From the NCBI GenBank assembly GCA_033065855.1, contig JAVXUO010001110.1:682001-746000 (forward strand): 64,000 nt of DNA, given 5' to 3'. The number at the start of each line of letters is the position of its first letter. The first letter of the stretch is position 1. The stretch comes from Escallonia rubra. Taxonomy: Eukaryota > Streptophyta > Magnoliopsida > Escalloniales > Escalloniaceae. Position numbers and translations under genes: made by a program. The notes below the pieces were generated by a model that worked only from the letters and a program-made list of their open reading frames with translations, made no database searches and was not told the DNA's origin. Of this stretch, positions 34,301 through 46,600 are shown piece after piece.

Positions 34301-37300
34301 GAACAACCAAGACCAAGTCAGAATAATTTCTAGAAGAAAACTCATTCCACTTTCATCCTTGAAAACATCCAAGAGTAACAGAAAGTAAACAGGTCTGCAA
34401 TAACTTTGGAGTCTCCTAAGAAACTAAGCTTCATCTCAGATCTCAAAATTTCTAAAAAATTCCCTTTTTGCTCTGCTTGAATTAGGTGGCTTTATGTTTC
34501 ACAGAATTAAGTCACTAGAATGGGATGACATATTGTTAATATTATAGAAACATGAGGATTTCATAGAGAGAATGACACATTGTTATTATTGCTTTTCCAC
34601 ATGCCAATTTGAGGATCCCATATTCAGAAATACATATCTCGGCCTTTTAATGCATAGAAAGATCACATCAGTAGAGTTTGGAGATGATGTGTACAACTCC
34701 AGTAAAAACTTATAATCTACTTACCTCTATATTTATTTTGATTGAGGCAATTCATATCAAATTGAATAGAAAGAGATAGGCAAACGGATGCCAGTAGATA
34801 GAATAGAATCATGAAGGAGACAACGCCAACCTTTAAAGATAACTTCTCAGGTTTTTGTTTCATTTTGGAAGTGTATATATATATGCTACAAGCACCTCGC
34901 CAGTTACAGATAAATCTACCCCACAATAGTACCATAGCATCTAAGAACAGCAACTAAGACTGAAAAATAGAAAAAATAGCAACAAGCTAATCACTTCCAT
35001 CTTCCCACAATCTCCACAGACCCGTAGGACATTAACTTGATGAAAGAAAGCCCCCTACCGAGGAAATGAAAACTAAAGAAATATAGGATGAACATCCTAC
35101 ATGTAAACCTAAGGGTTTAGATGAATAGACCTCACTAGCCTGTGCATTTGAAGCTAGTACTTAATCTTATAACCCTATAACATCACGGGATTTTCACTGC
35201 CTTCAAAATGATGTTGTCAACATAAAGGAGGAGTATGATGACTATGGATGTGTGAGCTTGAAGAGCTATGCATCAAGAATACCTGGACATTAAACCACTA
35301 TAGAAAGAACTAAAATGGGAAAAACCAAGAGCGAGGCACGTGTTACATGTCAGCCATAGATGGCTTTATGAAGGTGTGAAAAACAGCAATAAACTCCTAT
35401 TAATGTTAAAGCTTCATAATGACAAGTCACTAACAGCTCTAGTATATCATGCTTTGGACATCTGGACCGATCTGGAGCGTCCTTTGTCGATTTACTTTCA
35501 TATTCATAGTACTGCTATGGGCATATTCATTTGGACTGACATAAAGGTGTCGTAAAGAACAATAAATCCCTAGTGCTGTTTGAACTTTATAATGACAATT
35601 CACTAACTGCTCTAGGTATATCATGCTTTGGACGTCTGGAATGATCTAGAAAGTCCTTTGTCGATTCATATTCATAGACCAGCCACCGGTGCCAATAACA
35701 AATTACTCAAGTGCATGATTATTTGTAAATCTAGGGACTCGAATGTACCATCCGTCCTTCATGGAATAGTTTGGCAGTGCTTGACAATTGCCTCCATTTT
35801 CCATCTTCATCAATTAAAGAAATGAATTGTCAATTGTTGCATATAGTAAACTATTTGCACTTTGAGTTTTTATACATATAGAACCTCCAAATAGTGTGTT
35901 GAGTTTGTGTAGGTTGTCGAACTGATATAGCATGTTCTCATAGCCACTTGATTATATTAGTCCAAAGTTCTAATATATGACAAACTCCAAATCCCTCGTT
36001 CCACGAAGGGATCATAAACCACAGACCACGTGAAGGTAAATACAAAGTGAGAAATAAAGGCTTGTGTATTCAAGAATAAATTAACACCACCGACCCTGGA
36101 ATCTTGGTAGCAATAGGCTGGAAATTAGTATTTTGGTTTATTCAAGTTGCCTGAACCAATGTTCCCTGCGACATGCATTTCATGTTCAGTTTAAATTCAG
36201 AGTATAACTCGGTTAAAGAGATGGGCAGAAAATTTCAGTTGGGCCCCCTGATTCACCAACCGGTAACTGTTTGGAATTGTGGCAACTTCATGTTCCTGGG
36301 GCAAGAAAATGTGGTGATTGTATAGCAATAGAACATGCTATAGAAAACATGCTATAGCAATAGATACTGGTGATAGAACATGCTGTACAAATTCACACAT
36401 CATAAGCCTTTTCTGTATAGCAGTAGAACATGCTATAAATATGTTCCAAATAGCAAGAAAAACTGGTGATTGCATTATGTGCGATTGAGTTCGTGTAGGA
36501 AACTGGTGGTTTTATTGCAATGTTCCATATTGTGTAGTGTTTGTGTAGGTTCCCAAGTTTGTGCCACACAAGATGGGACACTGGTGATTGCAATATATGT
36601 ACACGATCGAGGCAAGAAAAACTTTCCCTAGTACTGTTATGAATGTCATACATTATGGGACATTTTATTAGCCCCCTTGGGCCGGCAATGGAAAAGTATT
36701 TAACATAATGCAAAGGCGGTTTTTAAGTTTCTATCATAAGGAATTATTCCTGTCATATTATTAGTAGTGCCTATCCTTAGTTCTTACAAAGAGGAGAGCT
36801 AATAACAGCATAAAGAAAGCCCTTTTAGTACCCCTTATCAATAATTTTAAGATTTATGACCAACACAGAGAGGATAGACAGAACATATAGGACAAGCAGT
36901 TCAGGACAGAGCATTGCTGAGTCGTTTTACTAGATCTTTGGACCTTGGGGAACTTAAACTTAGACTACCCACCAACGTCCCCGTCTAAGCAGCCATCAAT
37001 CATGCTTCAAAAAAATGCAGTAACGACAAGAATAAACCACCACTTAACTTTTTCTGCCATGACTCAACAAAGAAGTAGTCATCAGTTCCGTATCAGGCTA
37101 AAGGGACTCGCGTCACTTGCTTGGTTTGCATGTCTAGATCACAGATCGCGCACATAGGCTCTCCATTTTGCAAAATAATGATCTTGAACACCCCTTGCAC
37201 AAGAGTGCTCTCATGTACTATCCGAACAGATGTTAACCAAACCAATGTACAATATCAGGTTTATAAGTACACTTCCAAGTGAGATTGATTGTGGAAGACA

Positions 37301-37758
37301 GTTAACCTAACATGGTCTCATGTTGAATCAAACCGGCAAACAAAAGTATTATGCAGTCCAATCATATCCAAACTATTTTCAGGAGATCAAGACCTCATGC
37401 TGGGTCATACGATCAGTTACCACAGCATATTATCCAAGTCGTGTTCACGAGGATCATACGCCTATAGACTGCCTAAGCAGCCAAAATATCATTCAGCCGT
37501 TCAGAAACAAGAACGTAGCTGATAAGATCAAGAAAAGGGGTCAAACACTCCATTCACACATTCCAAAAGAAGAAACAAGTAGTGGGTAATCCAAGAAACA
37601 AAACAACTCCTCCATCAAACAGTGAGTATTCAAGAAAAAGAAACGGAAATTTCCAAACACAACAGAAAAAACCTGATAGAGCAGAGAAGAAGGAGCTTCG
37701 TGTAAGAAGAAGGGTGGTGGCCACGGAGAGCACTGGTGAGATATGAAAAGACCCTCAT
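25322..37758 (-). CDS. NDB1: External alternative NADPH:ubiquinone oxidoreductase, NDB1-type, EF-hand
   Basis: Ten exons (high to low): 37758-37673, 33522-33258, 32610-32404, 32197-31947, 29388-29169, 29040-28936, 27935-27672, 27579-27458, 25624-25505, 25409-25322; 575 aa. Seven of ten exon lengths (207, 251, 220, 105, 122, 120, 88) and all intron phases equal those of the NDB2-type gene at 1204-6704. The first fold, GTGWAG, is at residues 60-65. The second, GGGPTG, is at 225-230, but the residue matching NDB2 E266 is Q262 (in [11 protein letters not shown]), the change linked to NADPH use in NDB1. The EF-hand loop at 389-400 ([12 protein letters not shown]) is canonical. The C-terminus SRI is a PTS1-like tripeptide; Arabidopsis NDB1 is reported dual targeted to mitochondria and peroxisomes. 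The first exon ([13 protein letters not shown]) is a basic presequence. Intron 1 is 4.2 kb and intron 8 is 1.9 kb; the exon 9 acceptor (TAATAAAAAAG) lacks a pyrimidine tract. It supplies electrons from cytosolic NADPH to ubiquinone under Ca2+ control. Confidence 0.93.
26512..26825. repeat. Tandem repeats in NDB1 intron 8
   Basis: Three imperfect units of about 80-86 bases share ATCGAAGACCTTCACGGTT and AGAGCAATAGGGCA (26600-26825). Just before them are two 30-base units around GAAATCTTACTTAGAATATC (26512-26571). They have no coding potential. Confidence 0.65.
28651..28929 (+). mobile_element. TRIM element in NDB1 intron 6, + orientation
   Basis: The right terminal repeat (28862 to about 28929, TGCTAAGCACGGTATACATT) is homologous to the terminal repeats of the TRIM at 32705-33025 in the opposite orientation. 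The left repeat starts TGATAAGCACATTTACATGG. The internal part shares GGTGGTGCACCCTGATTTAT with that element. The element is diverged. Its right end falls within about 15 bases of the exon 6 splice donor at 28935. Confidence 0.6.
29511..29660. mobile_element. hAT-like terminal fragment in NDB1 intron 4
   Basis: TAGAAATGGCAATTTGGGG followed by GGATCCCTGCCCC-type sequence resembles the GC-rich ends of plant hAT elements (compare TAGAGATGTCAAAGGGCCG at 62226). The opposite end was not found. Confidence 0.3.
30378..30636 (-). mobile_element. Diverged TRIM-like copy in NDB1 intron 4
   Basis: It aligns by eye to the TRIM at 32705-33025 in the same orientation. The left repeat has AGAAGCATAAGCTACCTGGG, the interior has CATGGAGAGAGA, GGTGCACC and GATCAAATGCAAA, and the right repeat has AAATGTATATTATTGC. 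Similarity is patchy, so the call is tentative. Confidence 0.4.
32705..33025 (-). mobile_element. TRIM element (miniature LTR retrotransposon) in NDB1 intron 2
   Basis: Read on the minus strand, the 5' LTR (33025-32954, 72 bases) starts TGTTAAGCATGATATACATT. It is followed at once by TGGTCTCAGAGC, one base from the tRNA-Met primer-binding site TGGTATCAGAGC. About 175 non-coding bases later a purine tract GAGGGTGAGGGGGAG directly precedes the 3' LTR (32777-32705, 73 bases, ending TTAACA). The order LTR-PBS-PPT-LTR in 321 bases with no ORF defines a TRIM. The LTRs differ at several sites and the flanking five bases do not match, so it is not recent. Confidence 0.85.
33937..33950 (+). repeat. 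Poly(G) tract in NDB1 intron 1
   Basis: Fourteen G after a GA-rich stretch, on the non-template strand of no known gene. It is likely polymorphic and prone to sequencing error. Confidence 0.8.
35380..35678. repeat. Tandem duplication in NDB1 intron 1
   Basis: About 125 bases (35380-35508) recur at 35555-35678, a period near 173. They share TATATCATGCTTTGGAC and GTCCTTTGTCGATT. Non-coding. Confidence 0.7.
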
Positions 37759-39099
37759 TTTATCCTCTTGCCTAAATTCATAGAGCTGCCACTCCTCTCT
37801 TATGGAGTCTCTCTGTCAGCACAGCACAGCACAGTTCCACGGCGTGTCCCCATGCCTTAAATTGTATCTCGTGCTGGCAGTAAGTCCCATTTCTACCTTG
37901 TACCTTTGTCCTAAATTACATTTGTGGCAGCAACGTGGCACTCTGTGTGCTTATCCAAGTTTAGAGCAAACAATAATGGAGATTTTTTGGCTCTAACCGA
38001 TTGACTCTCCTCTCCTTTTGGAAGAAGACTGGTAGATTTACAAAACTGAAAATTGAAGGGCAGCCGCAACACAACACGCATCTTTTGCACTCTACTTCCC
38101 TCCCATGGTAACTTTTTCTTCGCCTGCCTATTGGAGTTTGATATTTTTATTGCTTCAGTATCTGATAATTGTAACGATTCTGATTGATAGTTTTATCAGA
38201 AGGTACTGTCTATATAAAGAAAAATAATGTACTCGGAATCAAACAAGGAATTAGAGGTCTCACGGCTTGTAGATTAATTCATAATAGTGTATTCTTTTAA
38301 AGCACTATGAAAAAGTCGTATATAAACTTTTAAAGCGATGAGTTTTGCAAATTTCTCTTAATAGAAAAAATGTCACTTGCGAATGTAAAGTTACAGCAGA
38401 AAGCGTGATAAAATTGTTGCTCAAAGTGTAATACCCCATTAAAGGTACTTAGACCAATGTTTATATGTAAACACTTGAACATGATTCTTACTTGAACAAA
38501 CCTTTTACACCAAATCAACCGTCTATAATTTTTATGGCATTTTTAAAATACAGTTGTGGTACAGTTTCAAAGTTATTAGCCCACATTTGCTGCCGAGGTA
38601 AATGGTCCTCAAGTAAGAGTCCTCTCATGTCTCTACGACAAGCGTTATGGTTTGCTCACCTCGAATAGATAGCATCAAACATCTGGATCGATTTGTGAGA
38701 TGAATAGCTTTGGTAACCGACTTAATGCTCCAATCGATACATTATCCCATGATTACACGGAGATCGTTTAGATAATTTGGACTTGTTAACCTCACGTGAA
38801 TGTCGTATTCTCTTGACTTGAGATCGATGGCATAGGAGATTAAGTACAAGCTTAGGGTACATGCCAAATGTTTGCTCTCCAAGGTCCATACGTTAGGTAT
38901 TTACACCGGATGCCTTGAGATTGTGGTCTAAACGGAGGCAAGCTGACCGCTCCAGCAAGGCCTTTAGCTGAGAAAATTACAAGCGACCCTTAACCTAATA
39001 AGGCTTGAGGTTGGATTTGTCGATTTAAAAAAATCAAGTTTTTAAAGAGGTGTGGTACCTTGGATCTCATAGGCTAAGCCATTATTAATATTACCTATA
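37759..39099. other. NDB1 promoter side and spacer
   Basis: Region upstream of the NDB1 start codon at 37758. No clear TATA box could be chosen, and no gene was seen up to the first Helitron. Confidence 0.45.
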
Positions 39100-40583
39100 T
39101 CTACACTACTTCTAAAAGTGTGAATCCCTGAAAATCATTTTTTAGACCACAATACCCTTCTTATATTTAATAATCACTTTCTTGCCATTCAAAAACACAA
39201 TTAAGGTGCTTAAAATTTAGACTCTTCTAACAAAAAAAAAAATCCACTATAAACGCTATAATTAATACATGGATGTCTCTCTCATTTCTCATAAAACTTA
39301 TTGTTAATAAAAATGATCTATGTTCATTGTAATCCAGAACTTGATGCTTTATTTAGATTAGGATATGCAAGACTTTGGTGATAATAACTTCTTATGGCAT
39401 AAGTAGAAGAATTAAAAAAAATTCAAATGACCGTTAGATTATAACGGTTTTCTCTCACGATAAAGAACCCATGTATGTTTGCGACGACTATCCGCTTAGA
39501 TAATTTCTAATTGAATACTACATAAATTGATGGTTGCACGTGTTTGCAGTCAGAAATTAACTTAAAAATAATTAAAAGTATTCTTCATACCACCTTTAAT
39601 GTTGCCAGAAAAATAAGAGAACGAATTAAATTGATTTCAATAGTACAATCATTGCCTTTTTATTTATTTATTTTATCTTTTGGTATTGCATCTTTCTATA
39701 GCCAAAATTACATTTACCACCGTATCAGCAAGGGAGTAGAGGATTATTCACTTGCCAGTAATAATTGAAAGCAAGGGAGTAAAGGATTCTTCACTTGCCA
39801 GTAATAATTGGAAGCGACTGACAGTATAGTTGATGTTTAGTCTGCAATGCCTAATCCTTTTTCGTTTGACAAGAAAATTCCTAATAACAACATTAATTCT
39901 CGAATGTGATTTTGTATTTGCAAATAGATAGAATTTTTTTATGTTTTGTGCGTTAGAAATTACTAATATTTCATTGCAGCGATTGTTAAAGAGTAAATAT
40001 CTTAAATATTAATATTATAATTAACAATCTTTCTCAAATTATATACGAAAAATATTTTGTAGAATAAGGTGACTAAGGACGATTGTGTCTTATTCACGAC
40101 AACTATTGTATTCATCAAGTTGGACTATAGAATAAATATAAATAAATAAAAGTTAAAAAATTATTGAAAGTTAAATTCGGAAAATCGTAGCAATACGGAT
40201 GCTAGCATAGAGATAAATATAAAATTGTTGATTGTTAAACTTTAAACCTTATGATTTAGGCCATGATTTAGGGCATGATAGGAGATGGGTCATAATTGGC
40301 ATTTGAATCGACGTACACCTTTTACGTTCTTTAGAAGTTGTGCGAGATAAAGGTCATTGAGAGACTAGTAACATTCTTTATACGGATTCATAATGTTTTT
40401 TGAATAATCTTTATGCATATACATCTCAATTTCAACTTGCACTTCTAACTTCAATACATTTATCACGTACACTTGAATCACGAAAAATTGATTGTCATAG
40501 TCTAGATAATACATGGGGTTATGACTTTTCTATACTATAATCTTAATTTGTCACATGTTAATATTCATGTGCATCCTACTAGT
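39100..40583 (+). mobile_element. Helitron-like element A
   Basis: It starts TCTACACTACTTCTAAAAGTG and ends in CTAGT at 40579-40583. Both ends match those of element B, and internal blocks (39100-39370 and 39525-39850) align with B (40584-40850 and 42665-42940). There are no inverted repeats and no Rep/helicase ORF, so it is non-autonomous. The TC start and CTAGT end fit the Helitron rule, and the sequence AAAAGTGTGRATCC near the start is common in plant Helitrons. Confidence 0.65.
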
Positions 40584-40846
40584 ACTACATATAAAAGTGT
40601 GGATCCTTAGAAATCATTTTTTGGACCACAATACTCTTCTTATAATCTAAAATTATTTCATTGCCATTCAAAATATAATTAACAAACTTTTAATCTAAAT
40701 TCTTCTAACAAATCCATTTTTCCACTACTCTTATATACTACAATTGATACATAGATATCTCTCTCATTTTTCATAAAAATTATAAGTAATAAAATATATG
40801 TATGTTCATTGACATCCATAACTTAATGCTTTACATAGATTAGGAC

Positions 40847-40872
40847 GTGTGTGTGTGTGTGTGTGTGTGTGT
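40847..40872 (+). repeat. (GT)13 microsatellite
   Basis: Thirteen GT units inside Helitron-like element B. Confidence 0.9.
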
Positions 40873-41285
40873 TGCCATGCAAATTTAGTAACTCTCTGAC
40901 CCAAATTTGAAAACATTATTAAGCAACTTAATTTTACTTTTCTTACTTTGATTGTTATGCATCACTCTCACCATCTTTCTAGTTAGTAATAGTTGTGAAT
41001 TATGCTGTAGATTATTATCCCCTAATAAAATCTAAAAATTACTCCTTTCACGCTACTTATTAATTTAAGTATCGGCACAACCTTCTAAATAACGCTTCTT
41101 TCAAATTAAAATCTTAAAAATAAAAGTTAATGGAGATGACCATCATTTCCTTTATATAGACACCCCAAGATATGTTTGATAAACAATTGCCAAGCACATT
41201 TTGCCTTAACTGAAGAAAATAACACATTCTACTTTTGGCTAGAGTAAGTTATTATAATTTCACTTCTTATTTATCTTTATGTATA

Positions 41286-42627
41286 CTACTTGTTAGCCTT
41301 ATGGTTGGATAACGTATGCTTACATCTTATTTTGATGATAACTATACATTGATTATGTTGTAATATGTGTCTTGAGTATATTTTTAGTAGGTATATATAT
41401 GCGCACTCATGAAGACACATTTGAGAACTTGGATAGATGGATTAAAGCCAAAGAATCTTAAAGCTATAATAGACATGCTATGGAAGCTTCATCAAGTCCA
41501 ATGTCAAAGAGGAAGAAAGAATGCAAAGGCAAAGTTACTATCGATTATGATTGATATTTACTATTATGTAACTAGTCTTGGTTTGATGACTATGACCTAA
41601 AATGAACTTAGGACACCTTTTGCATTGCATATGAGTTCATAACCTTTCACACAAGTGTATTTCTTAAAAATGAGTGAACTTTGGAGCTCACTCAGATTTT
41701 CTTAAGAATGTTTTTGGAGCTAATATTTTTATATCTTGATAAAAAATTTCATTAGCTTTTCAACACAAAAAACGGCACCTCAATCCAATTTTTCTAAAGA
41801 AAGTTATGCTCAAAATAAGAAAAGGGATTTCGTAAGACAGTCGAGAAAAGGCAGCAAGAGAATGCAGTCGACTCCATTGACCATTGGGAGAGAAATAACG
41901 GCTAAATTTGCCCAAAATCATGCAAAATCTTCCCATAACGGCTATATTTGATATTTTCTCTATATAAATAATTTGGGACTTCATTATACACTATGGAAAC
42001 CACATTCATTAGAGAAACATTAAGGCTTATAGATTAAACTTTTCTCTCTTCATCTTCATGATTTTATATCATTAAAGAGAGCATCTTTATGAGCAATTCT
42101 TTGATTGAGAGTGAGTATTATTCAAGTCATCAATTCTCCCATCTCTCTGTTGTATTAGAGCTTCATTTGTACTTATTTCCTTTCAAGAGGGTTTTTTTGT
42201 ACACAATTGATCTTTGTAAAAGGATTGTGATCAAGGCTTGAGTTTGTCAAGTCTTGCGTGAGCTTTGTGGATTCAAGGCTTGTGCTTAGTGTGAGAATAT
42301 CACCAAGTGTTGTAAAGGTTTTCATCTTCACCCGGAAGAAGATTGGTGCTAATGGATTCTAGTGCTCTTGCAAGGGACTTCCTTGAAGAAGTGGATGTAG
42401 GCTTGAGGGTAGTTCAAGCCGAACCATTTAAATCTCCTTGTCAAGTATCTCTAACTCAATCTCTTTACTTATTACTCTATAATTGCTTAAGATTGTTTAG
42501 TTAGCATCTTGATTGAAGTATTATTTGGCTTGATTGAGATTTATAATTGTGCTTAGTTTAAATTATCCATTAATGTTCAAAAACCCAATTCACCCCCCTC
42601 TAGGGTTGTTTTATTGGTTTCACTACT
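41286..42627 (+). mobile_element. Copia-type solo LTR with 5-bp target duplication
   Basis: CTACT at 41286-41290 is repeated at 42623-42627. The 1332 bases between start TGTTAGCC and end GGTTTCA, satisfying the TG...CA rule. The 3' part carries AATTCACCCCCCTCTAG, and further upstream AAGCCGAACCATTTAAATCT; both are typical of the ends of long plant Copia LTRs. No internal region or second LTR is present, so it arose by LTR-LTR recombination. It lies inside Helitron B. Confidence 0.85.
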
Positions 42628-43698
42628 GTTACTTGTTTAGATAATCTTTAACTGGATAATACATAAATGGATGGTTCTATGTATTTGCAATCAGAAATTA
42701 ACTTTGCAATAATAAAAAAATTTACTATACCACTTTTAATGTTGCCAAAAAGAGAAGAAAATAAATTAAATCGATTTCAATAGTACTAGAAATTGCTTAT
42801 TTCTTTTATTTGTTTTATTTACATCTTTCTATAACCACACATTACATTTACCACCATATCAACGAGGGATTAAAGGATTAAATGATTTATCACTTGGATT
42901 GGAAGCATGATTGTTGCTTAGTCTGCAGTGCCCAACATTTTTCTTTAAATAAGGAAATACCTAATAACGATATCTATTCTATTTTTTATATTTTTGGGTT
43001 AAAAGTTACTAACCATTCATTGCACCTTTTTTCCTAAAGAGTAAATGTGTTAGGTACTAATCTTTTATAAATATTTTTTTTAAATTAAATATGTAATATG
43101 TTTTATGAAATAAGGTGACCACGGACGGTTGTGATACATTCACAATTATTATTGTGTTTTATTAAGCTGGAATGTAGTATATATAAAATGCAAAAAGAAG
43201 TAAAAAATGATTGAGAGCTGAAGTAAAAAAGAAAAAAGAAAAAGTACGACATAGATGTTGACATAAATAAGTATTAAATTGTTGATAGTCAAATTTTATA
43301 CCTTTAAATTTAGACTAAATGCATCGATTTGAAACAATATTACGGTACGAAGCCTTACTGCCACGAAAGAATCGGATGGTTTAACTATTTCGATCAACTA
43401 CTCCTTTTTTTTTCCACAACTACTTGTTTTTACTTCAAAAGAATGATAGGTAAGATCATGATAAAGATATGGACCGTCGTTGGCACGAAGTCAACTCACA
43501 TTTTTTACTTCTGTAGAATTGTGCGAGATGAAGGTACTTGGAAGACTATTAACATTATTTGAATTAGCATGTATATTTGAACAATAGAAAATTGGTTCTC
43601 ATAGTCTAGAGAATACACGAGGTTATAACTTTTATCTACTATAACTTTATTTTATCATATGTTAATGTTCACGTCCATCGCACGTGCATCGTACTAGT

Positions 43699-46600
43699 TC
43701 TAAACAAAAGGCTTCCACTTGTGTTTCCCATTAATCACTGAGAGTTGTCCCCCAATGATATATCAACACTCAGGGGTTGCTTAGACATTAGTAATTTGGA
43801 GCTTGTTTTTGGTGATATGCTACCTACATTCCTGTTGCCCCCTATTTTGCATTAGCCGCTAAGTGTTGTTATCACCTCCCTTTGTTTGGCGTGTTGCTAC
43901 ATGAGTTAAGGATGACAACTTAGATACATTGCTACTTGAGAGTTATCCCTTGTGTTTGACATTTTATGTTGCTGAAGTTAAGTGGTTTGGGATAAACCTT
44001 AACACTGCACTAGGAAGTCGTACCGCACTGCCACGTGGAGTGTGATCTTCTATTATTAGTGGTACTATTACTTGGATTTGCCCTTGTAATGTTAGCACTT
44101 GGTTCATGGACTTTTGAGTCTTCCCCTAGAGCCTCCATACCTATGAAGGCCAAGTTAAGCCCCAAGTTCTGACGATTCTGGAGGTTGACCGATTTTTACC
44201 TATTGGTTAACAACTCTAGTGTAAACCCTCTAAGGTGCTTAAACCTTACTAAAGTGGCTTTGTGATGCCGTAACTCCTCTAGCGATTTTGGTTTGTGACT
44301 CAAGAACTAAGCCTCTAGAGTATTGTGATCGCGATGGAATGACTGCGAGATACCACGCTTCAGTTGTTTTTAACAAAGTTCAAGTACGAATTTTGAGCAT
44401 GAGTTTGCAGACACTCCATTTCTCTAGATCTTATTTCACACACACACACACACAGGACGTGATCTCTTGCCCTCGATAAGTTGCCAACGGGATCTGGCTG
44501 TCCATCCATGGTGGATGGACTGAACACATCTAATTTTTTTACCCAAAAAAAAAAAATTTACCGTCTGCTACATTATCTAGCGGACGGTGATTTTAACCAA
44601 AATGCTTCGAAGGTATTTAATGAGTCGCTGGTTCCCCCATCGAACTGGCCAATTTTCTATGCGTATCGACAGTTAAAGTCATTAAAATCTTTTTTGGTTT
44701 TTTCAACCTTATCTCTTATAGGCGATAAGTATGACCAGATGGTCTCTTTCTGCGTTTCTATTGTACCAAACCTCTATGAAAAGGCCCTTAGTTGGCCCAA
44801 AAAGGAACACGTTTTTTGGAAAGGGAATATTTCCCAAAGGCTACTAAAATTTTCTGAGAGCTTAGACTAGCAAGAGACTTTGAGAGAAGTAAACCAAGAT
44901 GTTCAAATTTCTTAGTCTAGTTCGAGTTCATCGCGTACTCACCGCATCGTGGGGAATCCGGAGTCAACCGCCAAGTCTTTCAAGTCAACTAGATCAAGAG
45001 GCATAAATCCATACTCTTGCCTTTTTCATTTTTTTTTAAGGAATATCTTAGAGTAACCTTAGATTATGTTATTTCCCGTTCCCGTGACCAAGTTTCGGTC
45101 CCTGACAAGAATCAATGAGAAAATTAGTTTTTGAAACTTTCGGCTAGAATAAGTTGGCTAGGATTAGAATTCTGCCAGGACTATAAATTTTCCATAACAA
45201 GAACTCTGTTTGGATTACACTTCTAGTCCAATTAAAATTCTTAGAGCATTTAACTAGAAGAAGTTAAAGTGAGTTGGGTCTTTTAGAAACTGCAGACCAA
45301 GACATAGGTCGTCCTCCTTAGGGTTGGTCGAACTACGGGATTTTGATCCTCGCTTGTTTGGTTGTGTTAGTAGGCAATTCAATCCCCATTGTTGAATTGA
45401 CACCAAATTTAGGTTAAGCTTAGGTTTTGTTTGACGAGAGTCCTTCACGTAAATTGCTGGCAGGAACTGCATCCTCTCCCTTTGGTCCAGCGACTAATAT
45501 TTCTATAAGGCTTTTGCCTATTCCTTCTGCCTTTATTTGTATTTGTGTTTTGAGGTAACAATCATAAGAATCACAACCCTTTATGGTATAGCGAGGTACC
45601 TAGCTTCCCTTCATATAAATTAGTCCCCAAGTCCAAGTCTCTCCTTTCGTGATATCAAAAGATTTAATTGGACAATCTAGAAGCGAGTTTAGAGTTTTCT
45701 TATCTTTTCTAGTTAATATTTAACTAATCCTAAAATAGGCTACTAATATTTCGGTTCCTAATAATTATGTTTCTCCCCCTACCGTGGTGTTATTTCATGA
45801 CATGTTAAAATTAAGAGTTGAAGTTTGCTTCAGGCAATCGCCATCTCCCTCGTGGGTTTTCTCATTAACGAACTTGCTAAAGATAGCCTTGCTTGATCAA
45901 ACCTTCTATCTCATCCTAAAAAACTTAATACTCATATGTTTGTGCTTGTCCATCAGGAAAGCCTTAATATTTGTTCCGGTCCCTCTTGTTATCTTAGAAT
46001 GGATATGTACTTCTTATCTTAGAAGGATAGAGTGTATGGCTCTCAGATGGCCGAGTAGGAGAGCCCATGTTTTGTAGCTTAGGTTTCTTCTGAGGACTAC
46101 TTTCGTAATAGTTTGGTTTATCTTGCTCATTACGCATTCCCATGGCATTGTCCTCGTCCAATTATTCTCGAGTAGAAATGTCTTTTTTTTGTTGCAAAGC
46201 TCAGCCTTTTTTTGCACGAATCCCAAGATAAGGCTAAGTTTCTTACTTTGACTGCCATAGCCCTATAGGCAACAACCTAGTGTAGGCTCTTGATTTGTAA
46301 TGTCTCATCATTGAATTAATTGGTGTAGAAATTGAAAGAATCATGTCATCCTTCAACTTTGCCTTGTTCTAAAGTTAGCAAAGGTTTTTTTGTGCCTTCG
46401 ACTGCTGACGAAGTGGCGTTGAAAGGCCAGAAGAGTTGTATAAAAGCTTCAATTGTATGGGGCTTTAATTCTAGGACCAGGTATTATTGAAAACACGACA
46501 GTTTATCGTATCAAAGACCTGATGGAAAAACATGTTAGCACTGTGTTGTGAATGAAATCCGAGACAATCTTTGATTGAATCGTGAAGAGACTTGCACAGC

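Larger units (their letters stand above)
40584..43698 (+). mobile_element. Helitron-like element B, interrupted by a solo LTR
   Basis: It begins directly after the CTAGT of element A with CTACATATAAAAGTGTGGATC and ends ATCGTACTAGT at 43698. It has a GC-rich GCACGTGC palindrome just before the end, as expected for a Helitron 3' hairpin. It is homologous to element A except for the region holding the solo LTR (41291-42622) and about 0.4 kb beside it. No transposase gene. Confidence 0.7.

Noticed and set aside
36328-36440. Several copies of AACATGCTATAG in NDB1 intron 1
   Set aside because: Short irregularly spaced copies in AT-rich intron sequence; no clear element or regulatory meaning.
44481-44870. 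129-codon + strand open frame as a host gene
   Set aside because: No domain recognised, starts next to a (CA) repeat and lies in repeat-derived sequence; left as part of the unresolved region.
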